Of a stretch of 52,588 bases of DNA, positions 8,953 to 18,212 are shown one piece after another. How positions within the stretch are numbered: position 1 is the stretch's first letter; each line of letters begins with the position of its first letter. Source of the DNA: an uncultured Propionivibrio sp. (GTDB taxonomy: Bacteria; Pseudomonadota; Gammaproteobacteria; Burkholderiales; Rhodocyclaceae); NCBI GenBank assembly GCA_937923255.1, contig CALAIL010000029.1, forward strand, positions 1 through 52,588, read 5' to 3'. The notes under the pieces are model-generated. The model was not told the origin of the DNA. It ran no database searches and saw nothing but the letters and a program-made list of their open reading frames with translations. A program made the translations under genes and the position numbers.

Positions 8953-9635
8953 ATGGGTAAGGCGAAGTACAAACGGGATCGGTGTGGATTCATGTGTCCG
9001 AGGTTCCGGTAGATCACCATCATTACATCGTACTGAGCTTGCTGAGCGCGTGGATGGAAATGGTTGCTGCCCCTATGGCAAGTGGTGTGGTGCTCGATTA
9101 TGGCTGCGGCGGTCAGCCTTGCCGGCGTTTATTGGAATGCTACCTCCCAGCTATATTGGTGCAGATGTCGCGGTGGTTGCCGATATCAAACTAGATGTCG
9201 CCTTGACGCCAGGCAAACCAGTTTCTTTGACAGATGCCTCTGTAGATACCATCCTCCATGCAGATACTGGAGCGCGTTTATGATTTCAAGTCATATCTAG
9301 TAGATTGTAGTCGTCTGTTGCGGCTAAGCGGCAGGATGGTTCTAGGCGCGCTTGTGTACTGGTGGCGCTATGGGGCCCATTGCGATTATAGGTGCTTTGC
9401 CCATTTCGGTTTTGGGAAAAGAATGGAGGACTTCGGTTTCGGTATTCTCGATTTTCGTCCTTGTGGTGGATTTTTTGCCATGTTGGGTCAAGCTTTCATG
9501 GATTATCGAAATGAAAAAGGGAAGCGTGGCCAATTTACAGCCAGCATCATCAATCGAATTTTCTTGTGGCTGGATGGCCGGCTAGCCGATACGGACGATA
9601 CGTTGGGATGGATGTGTATCGTAGAAAAACTATAG
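8953..9635 (+). pseudogene. Frameshifted class I SAM methyltransferase
   Basis: One methyltransferase can be pieced together only by changing frame about three times. It starts at ATG 8953 (MGKAKYKRDRCGF, then stop). The next piece is in another frame from about 8990 (VDHHHYIVLSLLSAW, then the SAM motif VVLDYGCGGQPCRRLLE). A third frame at about 9150-9255 reads YIGADVAVVADIKLDVAL and SVDTIL. The last frame, 9258-9635, reads LERVYDFKSYLVDCSRLLR to GWMCIVEKL. The pieces follow the order of a type-11 methyltransferase (motif I, acidic motif, post-I, LEHV-like motif). No single frame gives a working enzyme. Sequencing error would have to strike three times, so decay is more likely. It was probably a glycan methyltransferase of this locus. 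Confidence 0.75.
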
Positions 9636-9733
9636 GCTGACGCTTGCCCGCAAAATTCAGAGAAATAAAGAAAAAGCACTGAAATTGGAGAATTGGAAAA
9701 AGAATATCTGCGAAACTTAAAGAGAAATCAGAA

Positions 9734-12700
9734 ATGAATACACAAAAACTTTTTCCGTGCCCGGTATGCCAGAGCAGCGAAAGTAACTTCCATCTGTGTG
9801 AAGTTGATGGCTATGCCATTCGAGGGTGTAAGCGCTGCGGTGCGGAGTTTGTATCGCCGATGCCGGATGCTGAGATGCTGAAGGCTTACTATGATCGTAA
9901 ACAGTGGTTCGAAGGTGGCGAGCGCGGTGGCTACGAGGATTACGACAGGCAAACTTCGGCCTCTATTGCGATGATTAAACCTTTGCTTGAGACGTATGGA
10001 ACGAAGCAAGGTCTCTCGATATTAGATGTCGGTTGTGGTTACGGCTCACATTTAAATATAGCCGCTGAGCTTGGCTGGAAATGTTTTGGCGTCGAATTAT
10101 CTGATTACGCACGCAAGATTGCACAAAGTCGGCTTGAAGGCCGGGCGTATATCGTCGAAAGTGCTGCCGATCTTATTCCACATGAATTCGATGTGGTTCT
10201 GATGCTTGATGTCATCGAGCATTTTCCCGATCCGTACCCCTTGTTTTTTAGCCTTTTCTCGATAGGTGCAATTACGCCAAAAACACGCGTAATCATTAGT
10301 ACGCCTAATGCCGGATCGAGTGAGGCGGAAAAGAATCCAAAAACCTGGGTGTACCGTCATCCACCTTCACATCTTGTTTATTTTCATGCAGAAACTTTAC
10401 GCTTCTTTCTGCAAAAACTGCGTTTTACAAACATTGATGTACACGGCATCTATCCGTTGATTCCAGAGGAAACAAAAGTGCTTACATTCGCCGATTACGG
10501 CGGCTTGGTAGCCATAGCGGAAGGAAGCGATTTTACCGAGTTTATGCATGAACGCTATGTGCCCGGCACTTGGTCGAAAATCGCCGAATATGAACATTTA
10601 CCACGTTATGAACTGGCGCGACGTTTTGTTCAAGGAAAAGCGGTGCTTGATTTCGGTTGTGGCTCCGGGTATGGCTCGGCAATGCTGGCGGAGTGCGCGG
10701 CTAAAGTCGTTGGCTTGGATGTTGACGCATCAGCAATTGATTGGGCAAAAACGACACACTGCCGTTCTGGTCTGAATCTGGAGTTTTACTGTTGTGATGA
10801 TTTAGGAGGCACTTTACCAGAAGCCTCGTTTGACGTAGTGACGTGTTTCGAAATGATCGAACATGTAAATTTTGAGACGCAGTGCGCGACGTTAGCCTCA
10901 GCTGCTCGTTTATTGCGAGATGACGGCATATTGATTATTTCGACGCCTAATCCGGAAGTAACAAGCTTATATGGAGAAAATCCATATCATTTGCGTGAGA
11001 TGTCCCGTGATGAGTTTCTGGATCTACTGTCATCTGGTTTTGCGCATATCTATATGCTTGATCAAAGAGTTCGGGAGAGCGTGACTTTTGACGATGTGGA
11101 CTTACCCAAGCAAGCGCTGGAAATTCTCGGGCAGCAGAAAGATAAGAAACCACCCTTGGCTTATATTGCTTTTTGTTCAAAAACTAAGTTACAAAATATA
11201 GTACCAGCTGTTGTTTTTAATAATTCCCGTGATGTGATTCGTGATTTTTTGAGTCAGGAGAATAAGGTAAATCTGATACGTCTTGCGTGTTATTCTCAAA
11301 ATGAGCTACTTGGTAACCAGTCAGACTCTATTAAAAATCTGAATGAGCAGCTTAGTAATCAGTTGGATTCTATTAAAAATCTGAATGAGCAGCTTAGTAA
11401 TCAGTTAGACTCTATTCAAAAATTAAATATAACACAGCAAATTTTAAAAGCGACATTGGATAAATATCAAATACAGATAGAAATGCTAACGGCTAAAATT
11501 ACAGAGCTAAATACTTCTAATATATCTTTACAGAATATAATTACAGAAATTAAATCATCTAATTGGTACCAGCTAGGAGTAGTGCTCCGAACAGAAAAAT
11601 TCTCTTGGCAAGGTATCCGTACTGCAGTTATATTGGTCGCTAAAGTAGTATTGCCAAAATCGATAAAACGTATACTGCGTAATATGATCCGAAATCGGGA
11701 TTGCACAAATATAGTTGCCAAGGCTGGTAAGTGTAATTATCATCAGGCCTATTGTGTTAAACAGCCTATACCAGTACTGGGGCGGCGACCATGTGTTGTT
11801 CATATAATTGCAAATTTCTGTTTAGGAGGATCTTCTCGTCTTGTTATTGATCTAATTGAAAGCCTTGGTCAATTTTATGAACATAAAATATTGACGAGCT
11901 ATGCGCCTAATCCACCTGCATATCAGGGGGTCGAAATTGATGAAATCTCTTATGTCAATAATGAGCAACCTTTTATTGCTTATTTAAAGGCAAAAAAAGC
12001 AGATTTTATTCATTTTCATTATTGGGGGGAATGTGATGAGCCATGGTATACATTAGCTATTCGATCGGCAGAGCAATTGGGGTTGAAAGTAATAGAAAAT
12101 ATCAATACGCCAATAGTGCCTTATATTTCTCCTTCAGTGTATCGTTATGTGTATGTAAGTGACTACGTGCGTCACGAGTTTGGCCAAGATAAACCTGAAC
12201 ATATTACAATTTACCCCGGGTCTGATTTTTCGTTATTTATGCGTAAACCTGATGATGTCTTACCAGAAAATTGTATTGGCATGGTTTATCGACTTGAGAC
12301 TGATAAGTTAAATGAGTTTTCAATCGTTCCTCTGATTAAAGCTGTACAAAAACGACCTAATACTAAGGCGTTAGTTGTCGGCGGAGGGAGTTTGTTGGAG
12401 GTATTTCAAAAGGCAGTGCAAGCTGCGGGGCTAAATGATAAATTTGACTTCACAGGTTATGTGAGTTATGACAGCTTGCCTGATTACTATCGTAAGATGA
12501 CAGTTTTTGTTGCGCCTGTCTGGAAGGAAAGTTTTGGGCAGGTTAGTCCTTTTGCGATGAGTATGCGGATCCCCGTTTGTGGTTACGATGTAGGTGCGAT
12601 TGGAGAGATTACTGATGATAGAGATGTGTTAGCACCGGCCGGAGATGCTGACAGATTGGCGGATATCATTGTTCGTCTGCTTGATGATGCAGAAGAGAGG

Positions 12701-12811
12701 AAAAGAATCGGTGATTTCCAATGTCAGCGTGCACAGTCAAATTTCTCAGTACAGGCAATGGTAGATTCCTACGCAAGGTTGTACCGTGAGTTGACAGGTA
12801 TACCGGAATGA
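9734..12811 (+). CDS. Fusion: two methyltransferase domains, coiled coil, GT4 glycosyltransferase
   Basis: This is a 1025-residue multidomain protein. Residues 9-35 form a zinc ribbon (C9, C12, C32, C35), followed by a methyltransferase domain with SAM motif DVGCGYG at 98-104 and LMLDVIEHF. A second methyltransferase has FGCGSGYG near 307-314 and VVTCFEMIEHV. Residues about 523-605 are predicted coiled coil, built partly from a 14-residue repeat (528-565). Residues about 680-1025 are a GT4-type glycosyltransferase (VVHIIANFCLGGSSRLVIDL; APVWKESFGQVSPFAMSMR). The gene is downstream of wzm-wzt and overlaps the next glycosyltransferase as ATGA. By analogy with WbdD and WbbB, it may cap the glycan and use the coiled coil as a length ruler; that is inference. 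Base composition drops in GC from about 11.2 kb. Confidence 0.85.
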   Translation: MNTQKLFPCPVCQSSESNFHLCEVDGYAIRGCKRCGAEFVSPMPDAEMLKAYYDRKQWFEGGERGGYEDYDRQTSASIAMIKPLLETYGTKQGLSILDVGCGYGSHLNIAAELGWKCFGVELSDYARKIAQSRLEGRAYIVESAADLIPHEFDVVLMLDVIEHFPDPYPLFFSLFSIGAITPKTRVIISTPNAGSSEAEKNPKTWVYRHPPSHLVYFHAETLRFFLQKLRFTNIDVHGIYPLIPEETKVLTFADYGGLVAIAEGSDFTEFMHERYVPGTWSKIAEYEHLPRYELARRFVQGKAVLDFGCGSGYGSAMLAECAAKVVGLDVDASAIDWAKTTHCRSGLNLEFYCCDDLGGTLPEASFDVVTCFEMIEHVNFETQCATLASAARLLRDDGILIISTPNPEVTSLYGENPYHLREMSRDEFLDLLSSGFAHIYMLDQRVRESVTFDDVDLPKQALEILGQQKDKKPPLAYIAFCSKTKLQNIVPAVVFNNSRDVIRDFLSQENKVNLIRLACYSQNELLGNQSDSIKNLNEQLSNQLDSIKNLNEQLSNQLDSIQKLNITQQILKATLDKYQIQIEMLTAKITELNTSNISLQNIITEIKSSNWYQLGVVLRTEKFSWQGIRTAVILVAKVVLPKSIKRILRNMIRNRDCTNIVAKAGKCNYHQAYCVKQPIPVLGRRPCVVHIIANFCLGGSSRLVIDLIESLGQFYEHKILTSYAPNPPAYQGVEIDEISYVNNEQPFIAYLKAKKADFIHFHYWGECDEPWYTLAIRSAEQLGLKVIENINTPIVPYISPSVYRYVYVSDYVRHEFGQDKPEHITIYPGSDFSLFMRKPDDVLPENCIGMVYRLETDKLNEFSIVPLIKAVQKRPNTKALVVGGGSLLEVFQKAVQAAGLNDKFDFTGYVSYDSLPDYYRKMTVFVAPVWKESFGQVSPFAMSMRIPVCGYDVGAIGEITDDRDVLAPAGDADRLADIIVRLLDDAEERKRIGDFQCQRAQSNFSVQAMVDSYARLYRELTGIPE
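11315..11428 (+). repeat. 42-bp tandem coding repeat, 2.7 copies
   Basis: Copies start at 11315, 11357 and 11399 (the last is about 30 nt). Each full copy encodes the 14 residues NQxDSIKNLNEQLS, two coiled-coil heptads. Copies one and two differ at only a few bases, mainly in the CAGTCAGAC/CAGTTGGAT part, so the duplication is recent or kept uniform. The repeat length is a multiple of three and of the heptad, so copy-number change keeps both frame and helix register. Confidence 0.9.
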
Positions 12812-14142
12812 AAGTTGTATTTTTTGTCCATTGTTTTTTTCCGAATCATTTTTACGGCACGGAAACTTATACGCTTGAGTTGGCTAAGCATTATCAGGAT
12901 TTTGGCCATGAAGTCATCGTGGTTTCCGCAATATTTCAAGGAGAGCCCCGGCAAGATGTCCTGTTAAAACAGTATTGTTTTCAGGGCATTCCTGTTGTAT
13001 CAATTGATAAGAATCACCTCCCACATTCGCGAATCAAAGAAACGTATTACCAAGCAGACATGAGAGCTGTTTTCCATAAACTCATGGATGAATTGGCTCC
13101 TGATGTGGTACATGTGACGCATCTAATCAATCATACCGCGACCCTTCTGGAGGTAACTCAGGCGCGAGGCATACCGACTTATGCGACGTTTACTGATTTC
13201 TTTGGTTTTTGCCTGAATAATAAATTGGAGAATGCTCGTGGTGGGCTGTGCGCTGGTCCTTCGGCTTTCCGCCTCAATTGTGTGGCATGCCATTTAAAAG
13301 CTGCAGCAGATGCAGGTGGGCCTGGTGGCATATTACGTTATGCAAAATACCCTAAAGTGGCAGAGGCTGCGGCCTATGGTTTGGATGTGATACGCCGTTT
13401 TCCTGGTATCCGTAACGGTCCCATTGATGGGATAGTGGAGGATATCGTGCATCGGCCTGATACCTTATCGACGCTTTATAACAATGCATATCGCGCTGCC
13501 GTAGCACCGACCCGCTTTTTAGGAGATGCGTACCAAAAAAATGGAATTAGTACGCCGCTGTACTATATTCATTTTGGCGTTGATATTGATCGTACTGCTA
13601 AGCCGGTACGCCCGCGAGGGCATATTCCTACAATTGGTTTCATTGGGCAGATTGCGCCTCATAAAGGAACGGATCTATTACTTTCGGCCTTTAATAGATT
13701 GCCTAAAGACGCAGCACGTTTGCTAGTGTATGGGCCCGCCGACCAAGACCTCTGGTATATGGAATCTCTTAAGAGTCTAGTAAACTCACCGCTGATTCAA
13801 TTTCGGGGGACTTTCAAGAAAGAAAGCATGCTAACCGTTATGGCTGAGCTCGATTTATTGGTCATTCCTTCTCGGTGGTATGAAAATAGCCCACTCGTAC
13901 TACTCAATGCGCTTGCCACTCATACCCCCGTACTAGTTTCCGATGTGGCGGGCATGACGGAATTTCTCAACCCGGGCATCAATGGCTATGCATTTGAACG
14001 TGGGAATGTCGATAGTCTATATCAGTATTTATACAAACTGGTTTTACACCCAGATGATCTATATGCATTGACGGAAACGACAAATTATGAGCGAACAACA
14101 AAAACTGTAGCACAAGAAACGATGGCCCTTTATTCAGCCTAA
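12808..14142 (+). CDS. GT4 family glycosyltransferase
   Basis: This is a 444-residue retaining GT-B glycosyltransferase. The N-terminal domain starts MKVVFFVHCFFPNHFYGTE, and the C-terminal donor-binding part has TIGFIGQIAPHKGTDLLL, then VIPSRWYENSPLVLLNALA with the conserved E-x7-E-like element of GT4. The middle carries a cysteine motif CxGPSx4NC followed by another Cys. It is shared with the paralogue at 14473-15864. The start overlaps the preceding stop (ATGA), so it is co-translated with the methyltransferase/GT fusion. It probably adds a mannose-, rhamnose- or hexosamine-type residue to the exported glycan; the sugar is not readable from sequence. The codon choice is AT-rich like the end of the upstream gene. 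Confidence 0.88.
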   Translation: MKVVFFVHCFFPNHFYGTETYTLELAKHYQDFGHEVIVVSAIFQGEPRQDVLLKQYCFQGIPVVSIDKNHLPHSRIKETYYQADMRAVFHKLMDELAPDVVHVTHLINHTATLLEVTQARGIPTYATFTDFFGFCLNNKLENARGGLCAGPSAFRLNCVACHLKAAADAGGPGGILRYAKYPKVAEAAAYGLDVIRRFPGIRNGPIDGIVEDIVHRPDTLSTLYNNAYRAAVAPTRFLGDAYQKNGISTPLYYIHFGVDIDRTAKPVRPRGHIPTIGFIGQIAPHKGTDLLLSAFNRLPKDAARLLVYGPADQDLWYMESLKSLVNSPLIQFRGTFKKESMLTVMAELDLLVIPSRWYENSPLVLLNALATHTPVLVSDVAGMTEFLNPGINGYAFERGNVDSLYQYLYKLVLHPDDLYALTETTNYERTTKTVAQETMALYSA

Positions 14143-14472
14143 TCGGCTGGTAGATGGCTGGTTAGTAGATATTAGCGTAGTGCCTTATGATGGTTCAAGG
14201 GAACCTTGTCGCGTTTCTTATTCGAAGACTGATTTTGATAGCTAAGGATGTTGATTGATTTTAGCAAACTGGAATCAGCGGATACCATGTGATTGGTAAG
14301 TTAGTCTGGTAAACTAGATATGTAAATATGAGTAAGCGTATTTCAAGTGACCAATTGTTAAAATATTATGATAGATTATCGAGCCGTTAAAATGGCTTTG
14401 TTCTGGTTTGATTGGAGAGTAGTAAGTGGTTAGATTAAAGCTTCTTTAATAAAAGGTAAAAGGTGCATAAGT
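14143..14472 (+). promoter_or_regulatory. AT-rich intergenic stretch with a possible sigma-70 promoter
   Basis: These 330 nt hold no recognisable gene. A possible promoter for the next glycosyltransferase is TTGATT (14408-14413), 17 nt, TAGATT (14431-14436), placing transcription start about 30 nt before the TTG start codon. A 19-codon frame from ATG 14328 (MSKRISSDQLLKYYDRLSSR) resembles the beginning of a methyltransferase-like protein but stops at once. It may be the stub of a lost gene. Confidence 0.35.
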
Positions 14473-15864
14473 TTGAAGATACTGCTTACAGTACACCAAT
14501 TTGTTCCGGACTATTTTTCCGGTACCGAAGTACTGACCTTAAGCATCGCCAAGAACCTTTTGCAACGTGGACACGAAGTGTGTGTTTATACGGGCTATCC
14601 GACTAAGGAAATACTGCCCGATTGGAAGCGCTTCGATGAGTATGAGATTGAAGGAATACAAGTCCGCAGATTCCATCATTACTTTATGCCGATGGGAGAT
14701 CAGCATGTATTATCCGAATTAGAGTACGACAATCATTTGTCAGCCAGATATTTCTCCACACTGATTGACGAGATTGCACCAAATATTATCCATTTTTTCC
14801 ATTTCAGCCGCCTGAGTGCTGCGCTGATTGATGTTGCAAGGCACAAACAGATTCCCGCCTACTACACACCGACTGATTTCTGGGCAGTTTGCCCGACTTA
14901 CCAATTACTGCTTGATGATGGCCGCGTGTGTTCCGGGCCAAGCTGCTATGCGGGGAATTGCATCAAGCATGTTGCCGCGCGGACGCGCCTGAAAAATCAC
15001 ACCGGTCTGATCAGATATATTCCAACACCTGCTATTGATTGGGTGGCAGGCATCGCCCAGTCATCGATACCTGGGCGGTGGCCGTTTCGAAAGGAGATTG
15101 CGGCATTGAGCCGGCGTAAATCGTTAAATATTGCGCGGGTCAATGCCTTAAATGCCATTGTTTCACCCACCCGTTTAATGACCCGGACATTGATACGGCA
15201 TGGCGTGGATGCCAGTTTGATCCACCAATCCGCCTATGGCATTGATATGAACGGTTTTGATGCCGCCATACCGTGCGAGTACAACGGTAAGCGCCCCCTG
15301 ATCCTCGCTTACATTGGCACTTTAGCGCAGCACAAAGGCTGTCATGTGCTGATTGATGCCTTTCGACGTTTGAATACTGAAGGTGTGCGACTCAAAATTT
15401 ATGGCAACCTGAATGACTTCCCTGATTATGTGCATAGGCTGCAACGCATGTCCGAGGGGTACGACGGTATTGAATTCATGGGGACTTTTCCCTACACTGA
15501 TATTGCGCAAGTGCTGAGTCGCGTTGATGCCTTGGTTGTGCCATCGGTATGGTACGAAAATACGCCGCTCGTCATATATTCTGCGCTGGCAGCCAGGCGG
15601 CCGGTGATTGCTTCTGATTTTCCGGGAATGTCCGAAGTTGTTGAAAACGGGGTGAATGGCCTGACTTTTACACCAGGCAATGTTGATGCATTGGCACAGT
15701 GCCTTAAACGTCTGCATGATGAAGCGGGGCTTCTCGCACGCCTTAGCGCGCATTGTGCACCACCTAAATCCATCGAATCGTACGTCAACGAACTCTTGGC
15801 GCTTTATGCGGAATCTCCTGCGCCTTTACATGATTTGCCAGTCCGTGCATCGTCCTGTGAGTAA
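14473..15864 (+). CDS. GT4 family glycosyltransferase (paralogue of the 12808 gene)
   Basis: This is a 463-residue GT-B glycosyltransferase. The N-terminus MKILLTVHQFVPDYFSGTE is nearly co-linear with that of the gene at 12808. The shared CxGPSx4NC motif lies near residue 157. The C-terminal domain has LAYIGTLAQHKGCHVLIDAF and VPSVWYENTPLVIYSALA. The start is a TTG at 14473 with AAAGGTG about 8 nt upstream. No ATG is near, and this start gives the standard family N-terminus. It is the last gene of the polysaccharide locus, with GC content rising again along its length. It likely adds another sugar of the same or a related kind. About 55 nt separate it from apaH. Confidence 0.88.
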   Translation: MKILLTVHQFVPDYFSGTEVLTLSIAKNLLQRGHEVCVYTGYPTKEILPDWKRFDEYEIEGIQVRRFHHYFMPMGDQHVLSELEYDNHLSARYFSTLIDEIAPNIIHFFHFSRLSAALIDVARHKQIPAYYTPTDFWAVCPTYQLLLDDGRVCSGPSCYAGNCIKHVAARTRLKNHTGLIRYIPTPAIDWVAGIAQSSIPGRWPFRKEIAALSRRKSLNIARVNALNAIVSPTRLMTRTLIRHGVDASLIHQSAYGIDMNGFDAAIPCEYNGKRPLILAYIGTLAQHKGCHVLIDAFRRLNTEGVRLKIYGNLNDFPDYVHRLQRMSEGYDGIEFMGTFPYTDIAQVLSRVDALVVPSVWYENTPLVIYSALAARRPVIASDFPGMSEVVENGVNGLTFTPGNVDALAQCLKRLHDEAGLLARLSAHCAPPKSIESYVNELLALYAESPAPLHDLPVRASSCE

Positions 15865-15919
15865 AGGGGCGTGAGTGCCACAATTGTTGAGGCGTCGTTT
15901 TGTTTGATCAATCATAAAG

Positions 15920-16747
15920 ATGGCTACCTACGCAATCGGTGACGTTCAGGGCTGTTTTGGGACGCTGTGCTGTCTGCTGGAGCGCATCGCTTTCGATGCG
16001 GCGCATGACCGGCTCTGGTTTGCGGGAGATCTCGTCAATCGCGGCCCGCGTTCGCTGGAAACGTTGCGTTTTGTACGCAATCTGGGCGCGTCCGCTCTGA
16101 CCGTGCTTGGCAATCATGACCTCTCTTTGCTGATGGCTGCGGAAGGTTTGGGCAAGCGCAGCCGCGGCGATACTTTCGATGACGTACTGATGGCAGCGGA
16201 TCGTACCAAACTGCTCGATTGGCTGCGCCATCAGCCGCTCTGCCATGTTGAAAATGGTTTTTTCCTGGTGCATGCCGGGCTGCTGCCGGCATGGGATGTG
16301 ATGCTGGCGCAGGCGCTGGCCGAGGAGGTCGAGACGGCGCTGGCCGGTGCGAACTGGCGCAAATTTCTTGCCCACCTGTGGGGAAGCGAACCGGCGGCAT
16401 GGGATGCGGATCTGACGGGCTGGGCGCGTCTGCGTGTCATCGTCAATGCCATGACCCGTCTGCGCTTTTGTACGCCGGAAGGGACGATGGATTTTCAGAC
16501 CAAGGGCGAAACGGCATCTGCGCCGGCCGGGTATTTGCCGTGGTTCGCGGTGCCGGGACGGCGTAGCGCGGATGCGACGCTGATTTTCGGACATTGGTCG
16601 GCGCTTGGGTTAAAGGTGTGGCCTCATCTGCTGGCAACGGATTCGGGCTGTGTCTGGGGGGGCATGCTGACGGCGATACGGCTGGAAGACCGGGCCGTGT
16701 TTCAGGTGCCGTGCCTGCCGGAAGAAGCCTGCCCGCTGTCTGTCTGA
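15920..16747 (+). CDS. apaH: Symmetrical bis(5'-nucleosyl)-tetraphosphatase ApaH
   Basis: This 275-residue enzyme hydrolyses diadenosine tetraphosphate to two ADP and can also remove Np4 caps from RNA. The metallophosphoesterase motifs are intact: GDVQGC at residues 7-12, GDLVNRGP, LGNHD and later VHAG and GHWS. Length is the usual one for the family. The ATG start is preceded only by an AT-rich stretch, with no strong ribosome site. In enterobacteria apaH sits with ksgA; here it follows the polysaccharide locus and faces a minus-strand operon. Confidence 0.96.
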   Translation: MATYAIGDVQGCFGTLCCLLERIAFDAAHDRLWFAGDLVNRGPRSLETLRFVRNLGASALTVLGNHDLSLLMAAEGLGKRSRGDTFDDVLMAADRTKLLDWLRHQPLCHVENGFFLVHAGLLPAWDVMLAQALAEEVETALAGANWRKFLAHLWGSEPAAWDADLTGWARLRVIVNAMTRLRFCTPEGTMDFQTKGETASAPAGYLPWFAVPGRRSADATLIFGHWSALGLKVWPHLLATDSGCVWGGMLTAIRLEDRAVFQVPCLPEEACPLSV

Positions 16748-17156
16748 TGCCGCCTCGGTGTCATCTTCCGCCCGTACCTGCCTCGAGCGGCTTTCTTGCG
16801 GCTTATTGTGTCGTTGGCACGGATGCGCGAAGGCTGCACAACAATGCGTGATGTGCATGTAAATCGTCGCTAAAGGCTGAGTTGCCGGGCGATGGCTGCA
16901 TGTGCGGCATCGGCCAGCGCGTGTCGCGACTGGCTGACCGAAAAGATCGGCGATGCGGGCAGGATCCGCAAGTAAGCGTGCGGCAGGCCAGAGTCGCCGA
17001 AAATCACTGTCCAGCCGCGTACCCCGTACGGTGTGGGCGGTAGTGGCGGCGAGAGGGCGGTGGTGAAGGGGGCTGTCGTGTTTGTTGCAGCGGCTTGACC
17101 GGGGGCCTGTGATTTCGCGCGCACGGCCAGCATGATCAAAGGCGGCTATGCGTGCG
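16748..17156. other. Convergent intergenic region, no gene recognised
   Basis: These 409 nt lie between apaH (plus) and the PfkB kinase (minus). A minus-strand frame of 89 codons (16870-17139) is open but proline- and alanine-rich with no family resemblance I can recognise. Its far half (VIFGDSGLPHAYLRILPA) has some protein-like character, so a decayed gene cannot be excluded. No clear terminator hairpin was seen. Confidence 0.4.
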
Positions 17157-18092
17157 TTACCAGGGCTTCTGGCCGAATGCCTTGGCGTAACGCGCGGCGA
17201 TGTCTTCGCGGTCGGATCGGTGATTTTGTCCGCCACGATGTGCAATCTTGATCGCACCCATGATGGCCGCCAGACGTCCCGTTTTTTCCCAGTCCCAGCC
17301 CTGCTCAATGCCATAAAGCAGACCGGCGCGATAGGCGTCGCCGCAGCCGGTAGGGTCAAGAATCGCGTCGGCCGGAGCACAGGGGATGTCGTAACGCCGC
17401 CCGCCCGCGTAGATATGCGAGCCGGCCGGCCCAAGCGTGACGATAAGCGCCCGCACATGTTCCGCCAGCCGTTCGAGCGGCAAGCCGGTGCGCTCACTGG
17501 TCAGCCGCGCTTCGTAGTCGTTGAAGCAGGCATAGTCGCTCTGTTCGAGGAAATGCAGCAGTTCTTCGCCCGAAAACAGCGGCAGTCCCTGACCCGGGTC
17601 GAAGACGAAGGGAATGCCGGCGGCGACTAAATCACGTGCATGCTGCAGCATGCCCTCGCGTCCGTCCGGGGCGACGATGGCGAGCGTGGCTTGCGTGGCG
17701 TTGGCAACATGGTTCTGGTGCGAAAAACTCATCGCACCGGGGTGAAAGGCGGTGATCTGGTTGTCATCAAGGTCGGTAGTGATGAAGGCCTGCGCCGTGA
17801 AACTGCCGGCGATCTGTCGGATGAACGCGCACGACAGGTTCAGCGTCTCCAGTCGGCGTAGATAAAGATCGGCGTCGTCGCCGACGGTCGCCATGATTAG
17901 CGGGTCGCCGCCCAGCAGTTTGAGGTTATAGGCGATGTTGCCGGCGCAGCCGCCGAATTCCCGGCGCATTTCAGGAACCAGAAAAGAGACGTTGAGGATG
18001 TGAATTTGCTCAGGCAGGATGTGGTTCTTGAAACGGTCATTGAAGACCATGATGTTATCGTAGGCGATCGAGCCGCAAATCAGCGTGGACAT
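17157..18092 (-). CDS. PfkB-family carbohydrate/adenosine kinase
   Basis: This 311-residue ribokinase-fold kinase starts MSTLICGSIAYDNIM, has the substrate-side motif EFGGCAGNIAYNLKLLGG, and ends with the PfkB signature DPTGCGDAYRAGLLYG containing the catalytic Asp. The pattern fits the proteobacterial group usually annotated as adenosine kinase or carbohydrate kinase family protein. It would phosphorylate a sugar or nucleoside with ATP. It is third in a minus-strand run prmA - DUF3426 gene - this gene, an order common in betaproteobacteria, with 120 nt to the gene before it. Adenosine is plausible as substrate but unproven. Confidence 0.88.
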   Translation of the reverse strand: MSTLICGSIAYDNIMVFNDRFKNHILPEQIHILNVSFLVPEMRREFGGCAGNIAYNLKLLGGDPLIMATVGDDADLYLRRLETLNLSCAFIRQIAGSFTAQAFITTDLDDNQITAFHPGAMSFSHQNHVANATQATLAIVAPDGREGMLQHARDLVAAGIPFVFDPGQGLPLFSGEELLHFLEQSDYACFNDYEARLTSERTGLPLERLAEHVRALIVTLGPAGSHIYAGGRRYDIPCAPADAILDPTGCGDAYRAGLLYGIEQGWDWEKTGRLAAIMGAIKIAHRGGQNHRSDREDIAARYAKAFGQKPW

Positions 18093-18212
18093 AAGAAAAT
18101 GTTGAATGAAATCAGCGTCGTTGGAAGAAGGCAGAAGAATCTGCGGAATGAGTTGAGTACTAAAAACGCGGCGGATTATACCGGGCGGTTTGTGCGCGCG
18201 CTGCCGCGGGTG

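Noticed and set aside
16870..17139. 89-codon minus-strand frame after apaH
   Set aside because: Low-complexity first half, no clear ribosome site and no known family; kept only as a remark in the gap entry.
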